A DNA stretch of 64,000 nucleotides, from contig NHZP01000028.1 of assembly GCA_003313425.1 (NCBI GenBank), positions 558,001-622,000 of the forward strand. Reading direction: 5' to 3'. The DNA is from Pseudopyrenochaeta lycopersici (taxonomy: Eukaryota > Ascomycota > Dothideomycetes > Pleosporales > Pseudopyrenochaetaceae). Shown here in pieces: positions 22,791 through 34,210 of the stretch (the first letter of the stretch is position 1; each line of letters begins with the position of its first letter). Below the pieces are notes generated by a model. That model saw only the letters and a list, made by a program, of their open reading frames with translations. It did no database searches and had not been told where the DNA came from. The position numbers were made by a program, and so were the translations under genes.

Positions 22791-23774
22791 ATGCCTCCAG
22801 TGCGCCAATTGCTCCGCCCTTCAGCAGTTGCCCAAGCTTCTTCTTGTATTCGGAACACTAAATCAACCCCAACACCTCTCCACAAGTTTACAACTACACG
22901 TCCGATACTCTCTTCTCAACTAAAAATTCTCCTCGAAGAAAAAAACAATGGCTTCGGCTTCATCCGCCACAATACGCTCCCTCCTAAACCGCGCCAGACC
23001 AGCGTCACCGAGATCCGCGGCCCATACTATTCAGCCATGGGGACTGGCTACCTGAATGACGTCCTCAGCACTATGGGCTCGCACATCGATGGACTTAAGT
23101 TTGCCGGAGGCTCTTTCTCTCTCTTCCCCGAAGATCAGCTCCGCGCTATTATCGATCTTGCGCATTCACATGACGTCTACGTTAGCACGGGAGGCTGGAT
23201 GGAGCACGTGCTCACACAGTCGGATGCTGCGGAAGCTGTCGAAAAATACCTCAAGAAATGCAAAGATGTCGGCTTCGATGTGATCGAAATCAGCACTGGC
23301 TTCCTATCGCTGCCCCAAGATGACTGGCTTCGTCTTGCGGGTCGTGTACAGGAACACGGGCTCAAGCCAAAGCCTGAACTCGGTATTCAATTTGGCGCAG
23401 GCGGCGACACCGAGGCGTCAGATCTCGAGAGTATGGGAACGTCCGGTCCATCCAAGGTCATCAATATTGCGAAGCGTTTTGTCGACATGGGTGTGGAACG
23501 GATGATGATAGAGTCGGAGGGCATTACTGAGAATGTCAAGAGTTGGAGGACCGACGTGATTCAGGCAATTTTGAGAGACATATCGCTTGAGAAGGTCATG
23601 TTTGAGGCGGCGGACCCAAAGGTGTTCAATTGGTACATTCGCGAGTTCGGTGTGGACGTGAATCTATTCGTGGATCATAGTCAGATCGTGCAGTTGAGCT
23701 GTTTAAGGAGGGGCATCTGGGGTATGGCGGATACGTTCGGAAAGATTACTACCTATCGCCCGGATGGAAAATAA
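22791..23774 (+). CDS. ComA / HSA32-like phosphosulfolactate synthase-family protein
   Basis: A single-exon 327-aa protein starting MPPVRQLLRPSAVAQASSCI. The first 45 or so residues are basic and hydroxylated, suggesting a mitochondrial presequence. The rest is a TIM-barrel of the ComA family: KPRQTSVTEIRGPYYSAMGT, the loop HIDGLKFAGGSFSLFP, VYVSTGGWMEHVLTQS, FDVIEISTGF, RMMIESEGITENVKSWRTDV, IMFEAADP-like VMFEAADPKVFNWYIREFG, and NLFVDHSQIVQLSCLRRGIW. In archaea ComA adds sulfite to phosphoenolpyruvate in coenzyme M synthesis; plant HSA32 homologues act in thermotolerance. The role in fungi is unknown. The frame is intact; the codon at 22782 upstream is TTG, so ATG 22791 is taken as the start. 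Confidence 0.85.
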   Translation: MPPVRQLLRPSAVAQASSCIRNTKSTPTPLHKFTTTRPILSSQLKILLEEKNNGFGFIRHNTLPPKPRQTSVTEIRGPYYSAMGTGYLNDVLSTMGSHIDGLKFAGGSFSLFPEDQLRAIIDLAHSHDVYVSTGGWMEHVLTQSDAAEAVEKYLKKCKDVGFDVIEISTGFLSLPQDDWLRLAGRVQEHGLKPKPELGIQFGAGGDTEASDLESMGTSGPSKVINIAKRFVDMGVERMMIESEGITENVKSWRTDVIQAILRDISLEKVMFEAADPKVFNWYIREFGVDVNLFVDHSQIVQLSCLRRGIWGMADTFGKITTYRPDGK

Positions 23775-24422
23775 GGCTTTTTGGCAAATCTTGAGGTTTG
23801 GTGGGATGATCGCTAAGCGTTTTGCAAGTTCATGCATTAGCGTCAAGTAACGTTACTACTCCAGACAGCGTCGCAACAATATCCGCAGGCCCTTAATTCG
23901 CGCTGCTCGTGCGACTAAGACAAGGTGCGTGGCTCTCGCCGTAGACTGCGCCTTGGATAGCCATCACAGTGGCTTGTAGTGGGTGCTGTGCAGGGTCGTT
24001 CTGGTTGGTGTTCGCACTGGTGCTAGAAGGGGCTATGGCTAGAGGTAGCTTCGAGGAGGGATTTGACACAAGGCATGGAGATGTTCTGCGCGAAAATTGG
24101 TGCGGTGCTCCCAAATACGCGCTACGACACCGCGATGTCAGATGATTTCTCTCGCGCGTCCACGACCAGCATGCAAGGGAGGGATAAACACAGCCTCATA
24201 CCACCTATTTACAATTCACAACATGGAGTACACTGTCCCCCTGAACAGATTGCTAGCTTGAGCCACAGCACCGACGAAAATCGACCTTTTCCCATACAAA
24301 TTTCGTCGGTGCGGGCGCTTCCGTGACCTTTGGCGTGAGTCTTGGCAAGCCGCCAAATTGGAATATACTTCCGGACCAATCAAATATAATTCTCCGCAAA
24401 GCCATTCTATGATCTACCAATA
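23775..24422. other. Intergenic, nothing recognised
   Basis: Short frames only. The LINE 3' tail begins at its right edge. Confidence 0.45.
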
Positions 24423-24740
24423 ATTGATTGATTGATTGATTGATTCTTACGCCACAGGGTGCCCAGAAGGCCCATAGGCTGCCTATCCCATCTGACCTAA
24501 TCGCTTAGACCTCGGTACGCCCACGCTTCATTCCAAGCCCAAAGCAGCTTCGTCCCTCTCAACTCCGACCTCTCTACTCCTTGTAGTTATACCGTCCAGG
24601 ACCTGCCTTACTCTTGTCCCCACGGTCCTTCGTATCCGAGAGCCGTTTCCCGACCGTCGACCTTCTCATTACTGGCTGGCCAACTTCGAGTCCGCGAGGA
24701 TAGAACCTGTGGTGGCCTGGAGGGTCCTACAGTATCGCGC

Positions 24741-27700
24741 TTACCCTAGGCGTCCAGTGGCAATAACAAACTCGATAGTCCTGTTGAGCACATTAAGGTT
24801 AGGTTTCCAAGACTCCGCCTTTCCATCCAGTGGTTCACCCGAGGGTAGCCGTTGTTCCGACCGTCCTCCCAAGAAGAAGGACAGGTCGCCCCACCTGTTA
24901 CCTGCGACTTTCCGTAGTGCCGGACGGAGCTCGTCCCATCGTGAACATTCGAAGAGGAAGTGGCGAACAGTTTCTGGGGTCTGTCTTTCACACTCGCATA
25001 AGTCTGATTCCGTGGCGCCTATTTTCGCAAGGTAACTCTTGAGTCGACTCTTTCCAGTACGTAGTTGGCACAGTATCGCTGCTTTCTTATATGTGAGGTT
25101 GTCGTACATGATTCGCGTGTGTCGGCCAGGTAGTGCTGCGTCTAGGGGTACCGGCTTATCCAGTTTTGTCCTTGGTAAGAGGGCGTGAATCCTTTTCAGC
25201 GCCGACGGTAGTGTGAGTCCGGAGATCGGCGGCAGGTCTTCACTTGTCGCTTTCTTTGCTAGGTCATCTGCTTTCTCACTTCCTGTGATTTTCGCGTGTG
25301 CGGGAACCCATTGGACACGAACATCTGGCCCTCCTCGTCTTCTTAAGTCTAGTACGGTGTTCACGATCAGTCGAATCACGGCTTGACCACTCTGGCGAGA
25401 AGGTCGCTCCACTGCTCTAATGGCTGTCTGACTGTCGCTTACTATCACATAGGTGAGATCTCTGGCCCTGTCTCTGAATCGGGCAATCGTGTCGGGAGAC
25501 CAAATGGCTGAGATGAGTTCGAGTGCGGCTTGAATTGCTATAAGCTCGACGTGGCTCGCTGTGTATCCGTCGTTTTGCCCGACTCTGATAGCCTCCCCGT
25601 GTTCTGCAACTGTATTGTCCCGTCTTCTGGCCGAATGGTAGACGCCGACTCCCGCGTTGTTCCCTCGGTATGAGGCATCCACAAAGATTTTTAAATCTTC
25701 AGATTCGTCTGCCCACTTCTTTGCTTCTTCTCTACTAAGGATGTTGGCTTTTAATCCTTGTTGCCACGGGGGTATGCAGAACGGATCAATCCTCTCCAGC
25801 CCAATAAGATTAACTGACTCCAGTTTCGCTGCCACTTGCTGGAGTGGTGAAGGAAAGCGCTTGTTCTTCGTGTCTATACCCTTGCGTATCTTCCACCACG
25901 GATGTTTTGCCGGGAGGGTGTGGCACTTGACGTAGAAGTTGTATTTCTGTCTGCACAGGCGCGTCTCGAGTTGTTCGATATCCGCTTCCACTTCGGCCCT
26001 GGTTAGCGCCACGGTACGAAAGGCTCCTATTATCGCTTGCGTTCCAATCCGCTGGATCTGGTTCAGCATCCTGATGGTCCGACTTGTCAGACTCATAGAC
26101 CATGTCGGGGACGCATAGTCGACCGTGGGTGTCACTGTTGCGGTGAACAGTTGCCTAGCTGCTCCTACCGTCATCCCTTTCATGCGCTTCAGAGCTAGTG
26201 CTGCCCTCACGCCTCTCTTGGTGGCTCTGGCCGCATGTTGGTGAAACCGAAGTTTTTGATCGAAGACCACCCCAAGGATTTTGACCTCCGATTGTGGATG
26301 GATTGCTTCTCCATTGACGACGATCGGCCGGTTTGATGTTGCATTGTTCCTGCGTGTGAAGTGGATGAAGGCCGTTTTATCAGCTTCAAATGAGGCACCG
26401 CTCTTCCGCGCCCATTGCTCTGCTTTTGCTACTACTGTTTCTTGTAGCAAAGAGGTGTTTTCCTCTGCTGACGCCCCAGTGACCCAAGCAGTGTAGTCGT
26501 CTACAAAGGCTATTGCCCCTTTATTGCGGTTTATCTTGGATGAGACCAAGCCCGCATTGAAGTAAAGGAACAAGATGGGAGATAGCGGGGATCCCTGAGT
26601 TGTTTCTGAACAGCACATGACGAGGTGGCGTATATGCCTATAGGCAAATACGCCACGATGGAGTCTGTGGCTTGTCTGCCTATGTAGACGGGGACAGTCT
26701 ACATGTATATAAGTACACACAAGCCCATAGGTCAATCTATACACTTGAAGAATCACATTTCAACTCCCTGGGGTAGCCCTGCCTGCGGTAGGTCCATTAT
26801 CTCCGTAGTATCGCCATTCACTACCACTGACGCTTTTCGTTGGCTGCAGAAGTTGACGATCCAGTCCACTAATCGGCCAGGGATTCTCCTGTCCTGTAGT
26901 CTTCTAGCAAGCACAGTAACATCAACGCCATTGTAAGCGCCCTTTACATCGAAACTAACTAAGCTCAGAACTCTTCTGTCTCTCCAGGCTTGGAAGACGC
27001 TTTCTTGGAGAATAGTCAAGGCTTGAGCTGTCGATCTTCCTTTTCTTGCCCCAAAATGGCTCTTCGGAAGCAGACGATGCGTCTCCGCTAGGAACGACAA
27101 TCTTTCTGCTACCACTGCTTCTAGGTTCTTCCCCAAGGTAGCGAGGAGGGAGATAGGTCGGTATGCCTTTGCTACCGTATAGTCCGATTTGTTTGGCTTC
27201 CGCAGAGGCACAATCTTCGCAGTCTTCCATGTCCTAGGGAGTGTCGCGGTCTCGAGGGATACTCTGAACAACGCTACTATGTGGTGTTTGAGGACTGGCC
27301 ACAGTTGTTGCCACACAATGGCTGGAAAGTCGTCAGGTCCTGGTGCCTTGTATGGACTGGACGCGAATATTGCCCTGTGCACTTCGGTTTCCGACAGTGG
27401 TTCCATTGGCAGGGTCTCGCCGGATCCCTCTTCCTCCTGGTCCTCCACGATATCCGCTGGAGGTTTGAAGAACTCTCCTAGTAAACATCTTGCGATGTCA
27501 CTGTTAGATGTGCTGAGCCCAACGTCTGTCCTAAGAGATGGTATCCTTGCAAAGGCAGTGCTATGTGATGGATCCAAGTAACGGGCTATGTCCCAGATGT
27601 TCCGAGATTCAGCAACAAAGTCCTGCCAGTGAGTCTTCCTTTGATTTCTGATGGCGTCGTGGTATCTCTTCCGATAAGTTTCTGTCATGTGTTGGAGGTG

Positions 27701-27799
27701 TGGGTCAACCATGTTCGCTCTCCGTGCTGCTCTTGCCCTATTACGCCAGTAGGTGTAGCTTTTCCTGCGACCCGGCGTTAAACTACCGTGATCGATCAA
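24741..27799 (-). pseudogene. LINE reverse transcriptase / RNase H, interrupted
   Basis: RT motifs in order: KTAKIVPLRKPNK, YRPISLLATLGKNLEAVVAE, GARKGRSTAQAL, motif A in VSFDVKGAYNGVDV, motif B split as AGLPQG / SPLSPILFLYFNAG, and motif C IAFVDDYTAWVTG. Then comes an RNase H domain with Asp in KIFVDASYRGN, Glu in SHVELIAIQAALELI, Asp in VIVSDSQTAIRAVE and the VQWVPAHAKITGSEKADDLA end. The C-terminus carries CECERQTPETVRHFLFECSRW, the usual CCHC-type finger of these elements. An insertion at 26598-26765 introduces a stop and separates motif B, so no functional polymerase can be made. Confidence 0.87.
26598..26765. mobile_element. 168-bp palindrome-rich insertion in the LINE RT gene
   Basis: The insert is flanked by CCCTG at 26593-26597 and 26766-26770, and its ends are AGTTG/CAACT. 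Removing it and one CCCTG copy restores AGLPQGSPLSPIL of RT motif B exactly. Inside are two foldback sequences: GGCGTATATGCCTATAGGCA extending to ATACGCC (about 26637-26664) and TGTAGAC...GTCTACA. There is no coding capacity. I infer a MITE or foldback element; the family is unknown to me. Confidence 0.72.
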
Positions 27800-28266
27800 T
27801 CAGGGGGGGCCGACCGGCTCTGGCCAGTGCGCTGGCGATCAAGAAGCGCACGACGCAGGAACAATCCTACGGATGAGGCGACGTCTGGAAACTCTCGCTT
27901 CAATGGGCTCGTGTCTAGAGATGCGTAGTTGCTGGCAGATCTGAATGCTCTAAGTTAGTAAGACTCATTCACTGCCCGTTGCAAGCCGGCTCATGCGGAT
28001 ATCAAACAATCTTCTCACTGGCGATGAAGTTGAGCTACTAACGTCTCAGAGAGAAGGGCAGGAGATCCTCTGGAAATGGTTCGGCGGAGCACGTTCGGTC
28101 CAGCCTCCTAACATTACAGAATGGCTTTTGATGTTGTGAGGACCTCTTTTGGGCCCTGAGACGGCGCTATATATAGCTAACGTTACTGATAATAGAACAA
28201 CCCGAGAAGCAAAGGAGCCCGAATGGGAAACTGCACAGATCAAGTCCAATCTATTTTTAGGGACTC

Positions 28267-28347
28267 GATTGATTGATTGATTGATTGATTGATTCTTACG
28301 CCACAGGGTGCCCAGAAGGCCCATAGGCTGACTATCCCATCTGACCT
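28267..28347 (-). mobile_element. Severely 5'-truncated LINE copy: 3' end plus (AATC)n tail
   Basis: The sequence from the GATT run through GCCACAGGGTGCCCAGAAGG to CATCTGACCTA is nearly identical to the last ~55 bp and tail of the LINE at 24.4 kb, then diverges. It is a dead-on-arrival insertion. Confidence 0.7.
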
Positions 28348-28826
28348 AGAAGATTGACGCGGCGCTCCACCTAGGCAAGGCGGCAGCACTGTACCAGCAA
28401 CTGAACAGCAGTGAGGCCGCGATCCTCGCGCAGCTCCGGACGTGCATGACGAGCCTTAACATATATCTCTACAAGATCAAGGCAGCAGAATCAGCGGAGT
28501 GCGAGTGTGGACTGATCGAATCGATCCCGCACTTTCTCTTCTGCTGTAGAAGATGGACAGAGCAAAGACGGAAGCTACGGCTTCGACATGGAGAGCGGTT
28601 CGGGGACCTTTCGTACGCTCTTGGAGGCTTTTCGAGCAGACAGGAAGGGGGCGAAAGTATCGATGGACCGATAGAGCGTTGGAAGCCAGATATTGAGGTG
28701 GTGCGAGCCACGATCCAGTTCGCGATGGAGACGAGACGTCTACAGACTGTCAGCCAAGACACAGCAAGCATTGAAGAAGACAACAACGAGCGACAATGGC
28801 TACGAATTCCTACGCCCACGCCTTAA
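28347..28826 (+). pseudogene. LINE C-terminal fragment (plus strand, different family)
   Basis: An open frame (ATG at 28446, but open from about 28347) encodes LGKAAALYQQLNSSEAAILA, then CECGLIESIPHFLFCCRRW and ERFGDLSYALGGFSSRQ. This is the Cys-rich region and tail found after RNase H in fungal LINEs. RT and RNase H are absent. The 3' flank at 28870-28940 resembles 27815-27880 in the same orientation, so a second scrap of this family lies next to the large LINE. Confidence 0.65.
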
Positions 28827-29446
28827 CCAACTAGAACTAAGTTGACAGCGAGCCACCACCGACGAACCTCCGCCAGCGCGCTGCCGATTAAGAGGCGCAC
28901 GACGCCGGAATTGCCCTGCGGATGGGGGACCCCAGAAAACCACCTGGCTCAATATCGACTTCCAATCACATACAGCATACGGTAGCGTATCACTGTTTTC
29001 TTTCTTTCCTATGTTGAGCATGGTGTTAGATATGCGATCAGCAGGTCTCATAGTTGGCTTCTGAATTGGAGCAGGTGTGTTGATAACAGAATGTACATAG
29101 CTGGCGTATCGTAACGGCCCATACCCATAGGGTGCATGGCCATAATAGACCACACACACACACACATAACGTAATATCGTTTTCAAAGCAGAACTCAAGA
29201 ATCTCAAGGGTCTCATGTGTACCAAAGCAGTTGGATCTTAGGGTCACGTGATACCCAGTGTACTGCCTGGTAGGCAAGTAACGTCCATCCACGTGTGCCG
29301 AAAAACCCATCGTGCCGAAAAATACGAGGGTTACTTTGACTTCAAGCGACTATAACCCTGCGCACACATCGAGCTTTGCTATATTTCTTTACGGGTCTTG
29401 TATCATAGCTAATTTTAAACACTTGAGATATCTGCTATCGTGAAGG
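28827..29446. repeat. LINE-derived 3' sequence with (CA)n tail; 3' flank of NLR gene
   Basis: The first part continues the LINE 3' region. At 29130-29167 the string GGGTGCATGGCCATAATAGA is followed by (CA)n; nearly the same junction recurs at 34127-34203, which suggests a second LINE family whose 3' end is (CA)n. No gene is seen up to the NLR stop codon. Confidence 0.55.
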
Positions 29447-32400
29447 CTATTCAGATGCACCATGTTTACATAGCAGTTGCACAGTGTCTTCTTGGCCGTA
29501 TTCCTTTGCTTTCTCTAAAGCGGTCTTCCCTTCAGAGTCTAGAGCGTTGATATCGGCTCCAGCTTCCAGAAGAATTCTTACTGTTTCCTCATAACGATTT
29601 GAAAGTATTACTCCTTCACCATTCTTTATGCTCCAATATTCACCGTAATGACTCGCAGCAGCATGTAGTGCTGTACCATAATCCTCGGCAACGATATCCA
29701 AGTCCACACCCTCCGCTAGGAGTTTGTTTACAACTTTCCAATGACCTTCAGAAGCGGCTATATGTAGGGCTGTAGTTCCGTCGTTTCTTTGATAATATGG
29801 ATCTGTGTTTGACAATAAGAGAATATCTATAATCTCAACGAAGTCGCCTCCAGCCGCTCTAAAGAGGCAAGTATTCAGACAAGATTCCCTAGGCTTCTTC
29901 TTCAGCAATGTTGAGACAATGGAAGTATGGCCCTCTTCTACCGCCGATATAATCAATTTTTCAATATCTTCGTTCATGAAATTGTTTCCATGTTTTTTGT
30001 AAATGAGCTGGAAGACATCGATGTGGCCTTTCTTTAACGCCTGCTTCAGCGCTGGTATGGAACGACTTTTATCTAATACGGTTGCTCCACTGCGTATGAG
30101 TTTCTCAATAATATTCATCTTGCCCTCCCTGATAGCACGTTGCAAGGGAGCATCCTCTGCAGGGCAACAGTAGTTGGGGTCCGCACCAGCATCTAGCAAC
30201 ATCTGAACTATATCCTCATAACCATTCTCTGCAGCTACCTGCAGAGCAGAGGGGTGTTTTGGATCGCGCGGTTGCGAATTCGCACCATAAGCGAGCAATT
30301 CCTTCACAATAAGAGTATGCCCCTGGTCCGCAGCAAACTCTAAGGCACCTCCTTTCTTGAAGTAGCCATCAGGGCCTTCTGCGTTGACATTGGCGCCACT
30401 CTTGAGAAGGAGACGAACAGTTTCCACATTTCCACAGGAGCATGCGCGTTGAAGAGGCGTCCCTTCCCATGATCTCGGCCGCGATGATGGCGGGCTATCA
30501 ATAGCGGCACCGTTGGCCAGGAGTAGTCTTACAACCCCAACACTGTTCTCCCGACAGGCGGCCGCAGATTCCAGTACGCAGGCTCCACCTGGCTTTCGAT
30601 AATTTGTATCAGCTCCCTCCCGAAGCAGCAGTTTGGCGGTATTCATTTTACCACGCTGAACAGCATACTGAAAAGCGTCCGAAATACCTTTTGCTCCTTT
30701 CTTTAGAAGAAACTTGATAAGTGCACAATCATCACTTCCTGCAGCCAGACAAAGCACCGAAGCATAGTATCCGGTGCTGCTATTGATGTCTGCTCCACTG
30801 TCAATGAGCAGCTTCATGATTTCGTACTTTCTCTTTGCCACTGCTGTTTGCAAAGCGGTACCCCAATAGCTATCGTTGTGCTTTGGGTCCGCCCCATATT
30901 GCAGAAGAAGTTTGACCATGTTAATATGGCCGCTGGAAGTTGCTTTGAACAGAGGTGTGCCGTAATGAGACCGTAGTTCTGGATCCGCACCTTTTCTTAA
31001 TAAAAGCTCAGCAATATCTAGGTGGTTAGAGTCTGCTGCTTCAGCCAGAGCTGTGGTTGGCATATCATAGAAACCACTGCCGCAAGTGGATGAATTCACA
31101 TCAACTCCTTTCGCAAGTAGTAGAGCGACAACTGCCTTCTTGCCCCGGTCTGCAGCTCTCATGAGAGCCTTAGCGCCTGTAACCTTTACATCTGCACCTT
31201 TTGAGAGAAGATATCGCACCACCTCTATATCTTGTCTCTCCGCAGCACACTCCAAAGGTACCCAATATTTATCCCTAAAGTTCACATCAGCGCCGTGTTT
31301 AATCAGCAAATCCATCATCTTGAAATCTCCACGCTTCACAGCAACACAGAATGCAGAGCCATCCCGATTGTCAGCAACATTTATCTTTACCCCTTTTTCG
31401 AGAAGGAATTTCACACCATTCAACCAGCCAGTCTCGACAAGATACGCCAAAGGAGTTAGTCCGTCTTGATACTCATACCAACTTTCAAGAATGGCTTCCC
31501 CCGAAAAGATATGTTCATCCCTGGAGCTCTCTTCAACCATTACCACTTGTTTCCAAGATACATAATGCCAGTGGTAATCTAGTTGTAGCAGCAGATTTTG
31601 CATCAACGATTCCAGTTCGGCGATATTTCCTGATTTTTCAGCATGAACTGTCCAACTCGAAGCAGCATATTCCATCAATTTATATTTTTCTCTTTTTTTC
31701 ACGTACTCTGCCCATGTCTCATTGGGGCCACTTCGGAAGTCCTTGAACAATACATATGTTAAGCATATTTTTGCCAAATACGTGTGGCTGAACGTAGGGT
31801 CAGACAGACGGTAAACTCGGAGCTTCTGATCATTCCATTGGCCTTCAGTACCCAAAAGAAATTCCTTAACCGTAAAGTGTGTCAAGTGGATTTTGTTTGG
31901 AGAATTATCATCTGAGAATTCATCCTGACGAACAAGAACAAAAGATCCACATAATCGCAGAATTTGTTCTTGGATGAATTCATCATCTACAATCGAAGGA
32001 ATGCTATCGGTAGGATACTCCTTATCATCCACTGATACCGTAATCGCTTCAGTCAAGGCCCCAACGGTAAGCGGTGTAGTTGCGAATAAAGTCCAGCGCA
32101 GGATTTCAACGGCTCCTTTTCTGTCGAATTCGGGTAATCTTGCGATTTGTTCTAGAGTTCGCGTATATGTACGATCCAGTCCATCTGTTAAATCTGATAT
32201 GGATTGAAGTAGCTGGTGATCTGTTTTCCCAGGGCGGAACTGATCGCGATGAAGGTGTAGCCAGAGAAACATACCGTCACTCTTTGAACAGAGCAGGTCT
32301 GCTAAATTGTCTTTGAAATCTTGCTCCTTAGAGGGCAGATTTTGTTCAATCATTGACTCAGCCGCGGATCTGATGTCCATTTCATTGTCGTCATTGGTGA

Positions 32401-33879
32401 TCGCATGATCAAAGATAATGTGCGAATCCATTCGTTGACAGTCCTGCAATATGCCAGAGCGAATGTCAAACTCATCTCTGCTGACTACCAGGATATGAGC
32501 CAGACTGCCTTCAGTAGCTTGGAAAAGATCTTTCACAAAGTCCCTTCTTGTGCTAATCGTGGCAGCATATTCCTCAGCCTCATACTCCATACATTCGTCG
32601 AATCCGTCAACAAGAAGGAAGCATCGTTCAATCTTAGCGAGAATTGACTTGAGTAAACTCCACAACTCTGAGACCACGGGACCTCTTAACTCTCTCCCAT
32701 TGCGGGAGTTTTCGACTTCGTTGAATGCCAGGGCTCTCTGCATGGCAAGCTGAAGGATCCATGATCGAATGATGGACATCCCGGCTCTCGTTTTGAGATC
32801 TTCGTGTGCACAGAAGAAGTATGCAACTGGCGAAAGTTGTGTGCTCTGAAGTTGTTCGACTATTTTCGAGAACAAAAACGTTTTACCGGCTCCTGCCTTC
32901 CCACGCAACCAGAAAATTCTGGATTTCCTGCTTTTGGCTTCAGGTGCAGTCCAGTCAAGAAAGGTATCATTATTTATAATCCATTCGCAAGTTCCCGGGA
33001 GTCTATTGCGTGTGGCATTATCCAGTGGACCAGCTGTAACATGACCAGAGAGCCACTGATACACTTTATGGCCTGTTGAACATGAATGAGTAATGAAACT
33101 GACAAAATGCTTTAGTTCGACTTACGCTCTTCAGTTTTAGAGGTCATCGATTCATTAATCTCTCTTAGAAGCCGTTTCATTGCATGTGATTCCCCTTCTC
33201 CATAAATGAGTGGCATATAAATGTCGAAAATACCTAAAAGGCAGTACGCCTTGTCCTCTACCTCCGTGGTTTGTCGCTTTTGGGCCCAACGTAACCGGTC
33301 GTCGACACTGAACTCAGCAAGCGGACAACCTTGGAGGGCTTCAATAGCAATTCCAGTTGCTTCGTGAATCTGGCATTCGAGAGACTTTTTATCACCAATC
33401 ATTTCGCCATCCTGAGTGTAAAACTCAACAATTGTAGGTGCTAGAAGCTCCTGAAGCGTCCATCCTCGGGTAAACCATCGGCTTCTTCGAAATGCTGCTT
33501 TCTCAGTGCCATTTTGAGAGAGGCATTCGAGCGCGTTTCCAGAGACATCTGATAGATAGACATAACATTTTGCAGCATTTTTGTACCATCTAAACATTGA
33601 GTTGATGGATTTTACTACTTCGTTGTTGTTGGATTTGTCGATACAGCAAGTATCCACCCAAAAACACTCTAGACCATCTGCCTGGGCTCGGTTGCCGCAA
33701 AATAGTAGCTTTCGGAAACCTTCTTTGTTGTTCCCAGTATAATCCTGTATGTCCTTGAATGTAACCTCTGTTCCATCGTCGCCCCAGGTATGCGAGAGAA
33801 CTGCATAACCAGGGAGGTTGTTGTCAGAAAAGCTCGTTAGGCTGAATCCTCCACTCCCATTGAACTTCAACAGACGCAT
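29447..33879 (-). CDS. HET-NACHT-ankyrin NOD-like receptor (heterokaryon incompatibility type)
   Basis: Two exons, 33879-33126 and 33072-29447, with a 53-nt GT-AG intron (GTAAGT donor), give a 1459-aa protein. The N-terminal HET domain (about 20-200) shows YAVLSHTWGDDGTEVTFKDI, CFWVDTCCIDKSNNNEVVKS and SRWFTRGWTLQELLAPTIVE. A NACHT NTPase follows, with P-loop GKAGAGKT at 309-316 and a Walker B-like CFLLVDGFDECMEY. After a helical stretch, ankyrin repeats run from about 780 to the end (units of the type GADVNFRDKYWVPLECAAER). In fungi such receptors trigger programmed cell death on allorecognition or when a partner is sensed; the HET domain is the death effector and the repeats are the sensor. 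The frame is complete, in contrast to the decayed surroundings. The ligand is unknown. Confidence 0.92.
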
Positions 33880-34126
33880 AATTGTGCCAATGTTCTAGAA
33901 GTCTAGGAATTAATCATTAACAAATGGGCAAATTCAACAATTGATGTCCTTGGAAAACAAAACTTCAGGCTGTACAGACTCATACTTTTCAAGCATGGTC
34001 TTGCTTTGCTTTAAAAGAGATAGGGGGCTCAGCCTCCGAGCGTACAGCTCGGCCCCCCAGCGGGGTGAGTCACACCGCCCATCCATCTGGCCCGCGCATC
34101 TGATTTACTCGCGCCACGCACTACTA
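33880..34126. other. NLR upstream region
   Basis: Presumed promoter of the receptor, then a GC-rich stretch that belongs to the LINE 3' sequence preceding the CA repeat. Confidence 0.4.
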
Positions 34127-34170
34127 AGCCCTTCCGGGTGCATGACCATAATAGAAGACACACAAACACA

Positions 34171-34203
<33 letters not shown>
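34127..34203 (+). repeat. LINE 3' end with (CA)n tail
   Basis: GGGTGCATGACCATAATAGA is followed by ACACACAAACACACAAA and a pure CA run. The same junction occurs near 29130. Confidence 0.65.
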
Positions 34204-34207
<4 letters not shown>

Positions 34208-34210
34208 TAG

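Larger units (their letters stand above)
24423..27810 (-). mobile_element. Tad/I-like non-LTR retrotransposon (LINE), 5'-truncated
   Basis: Minus-strand element with reverse transcriptase, RNase H and a Cys-rich C-terminus, followed by about 320 bp of 3' sequence and an (AATC)n tail at 24446-24423. The apurinic endonuclease and any ORF1 are missing at the 5' side, where homology ends near 27800. It is further broken by a 168-bp insertion in the RT. Confidence 0.85.

Noticed and set aside
26753..26770. Treating the 168-bp LINE insert as an intron
   Set aside because: Although GT...AG can be found, the donor is poor, removal would leave an extra Gly in RT motif B, and the insert has flanking 5-bp duplications and inverted ends.
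34140..34203. Long (CA)n run considered as a telomeric or CRISPR-like array
   Set aside because: It is a dinucleotide microsatellite following a LINE 3' junction; there are no spacers and no telomere hexamer.
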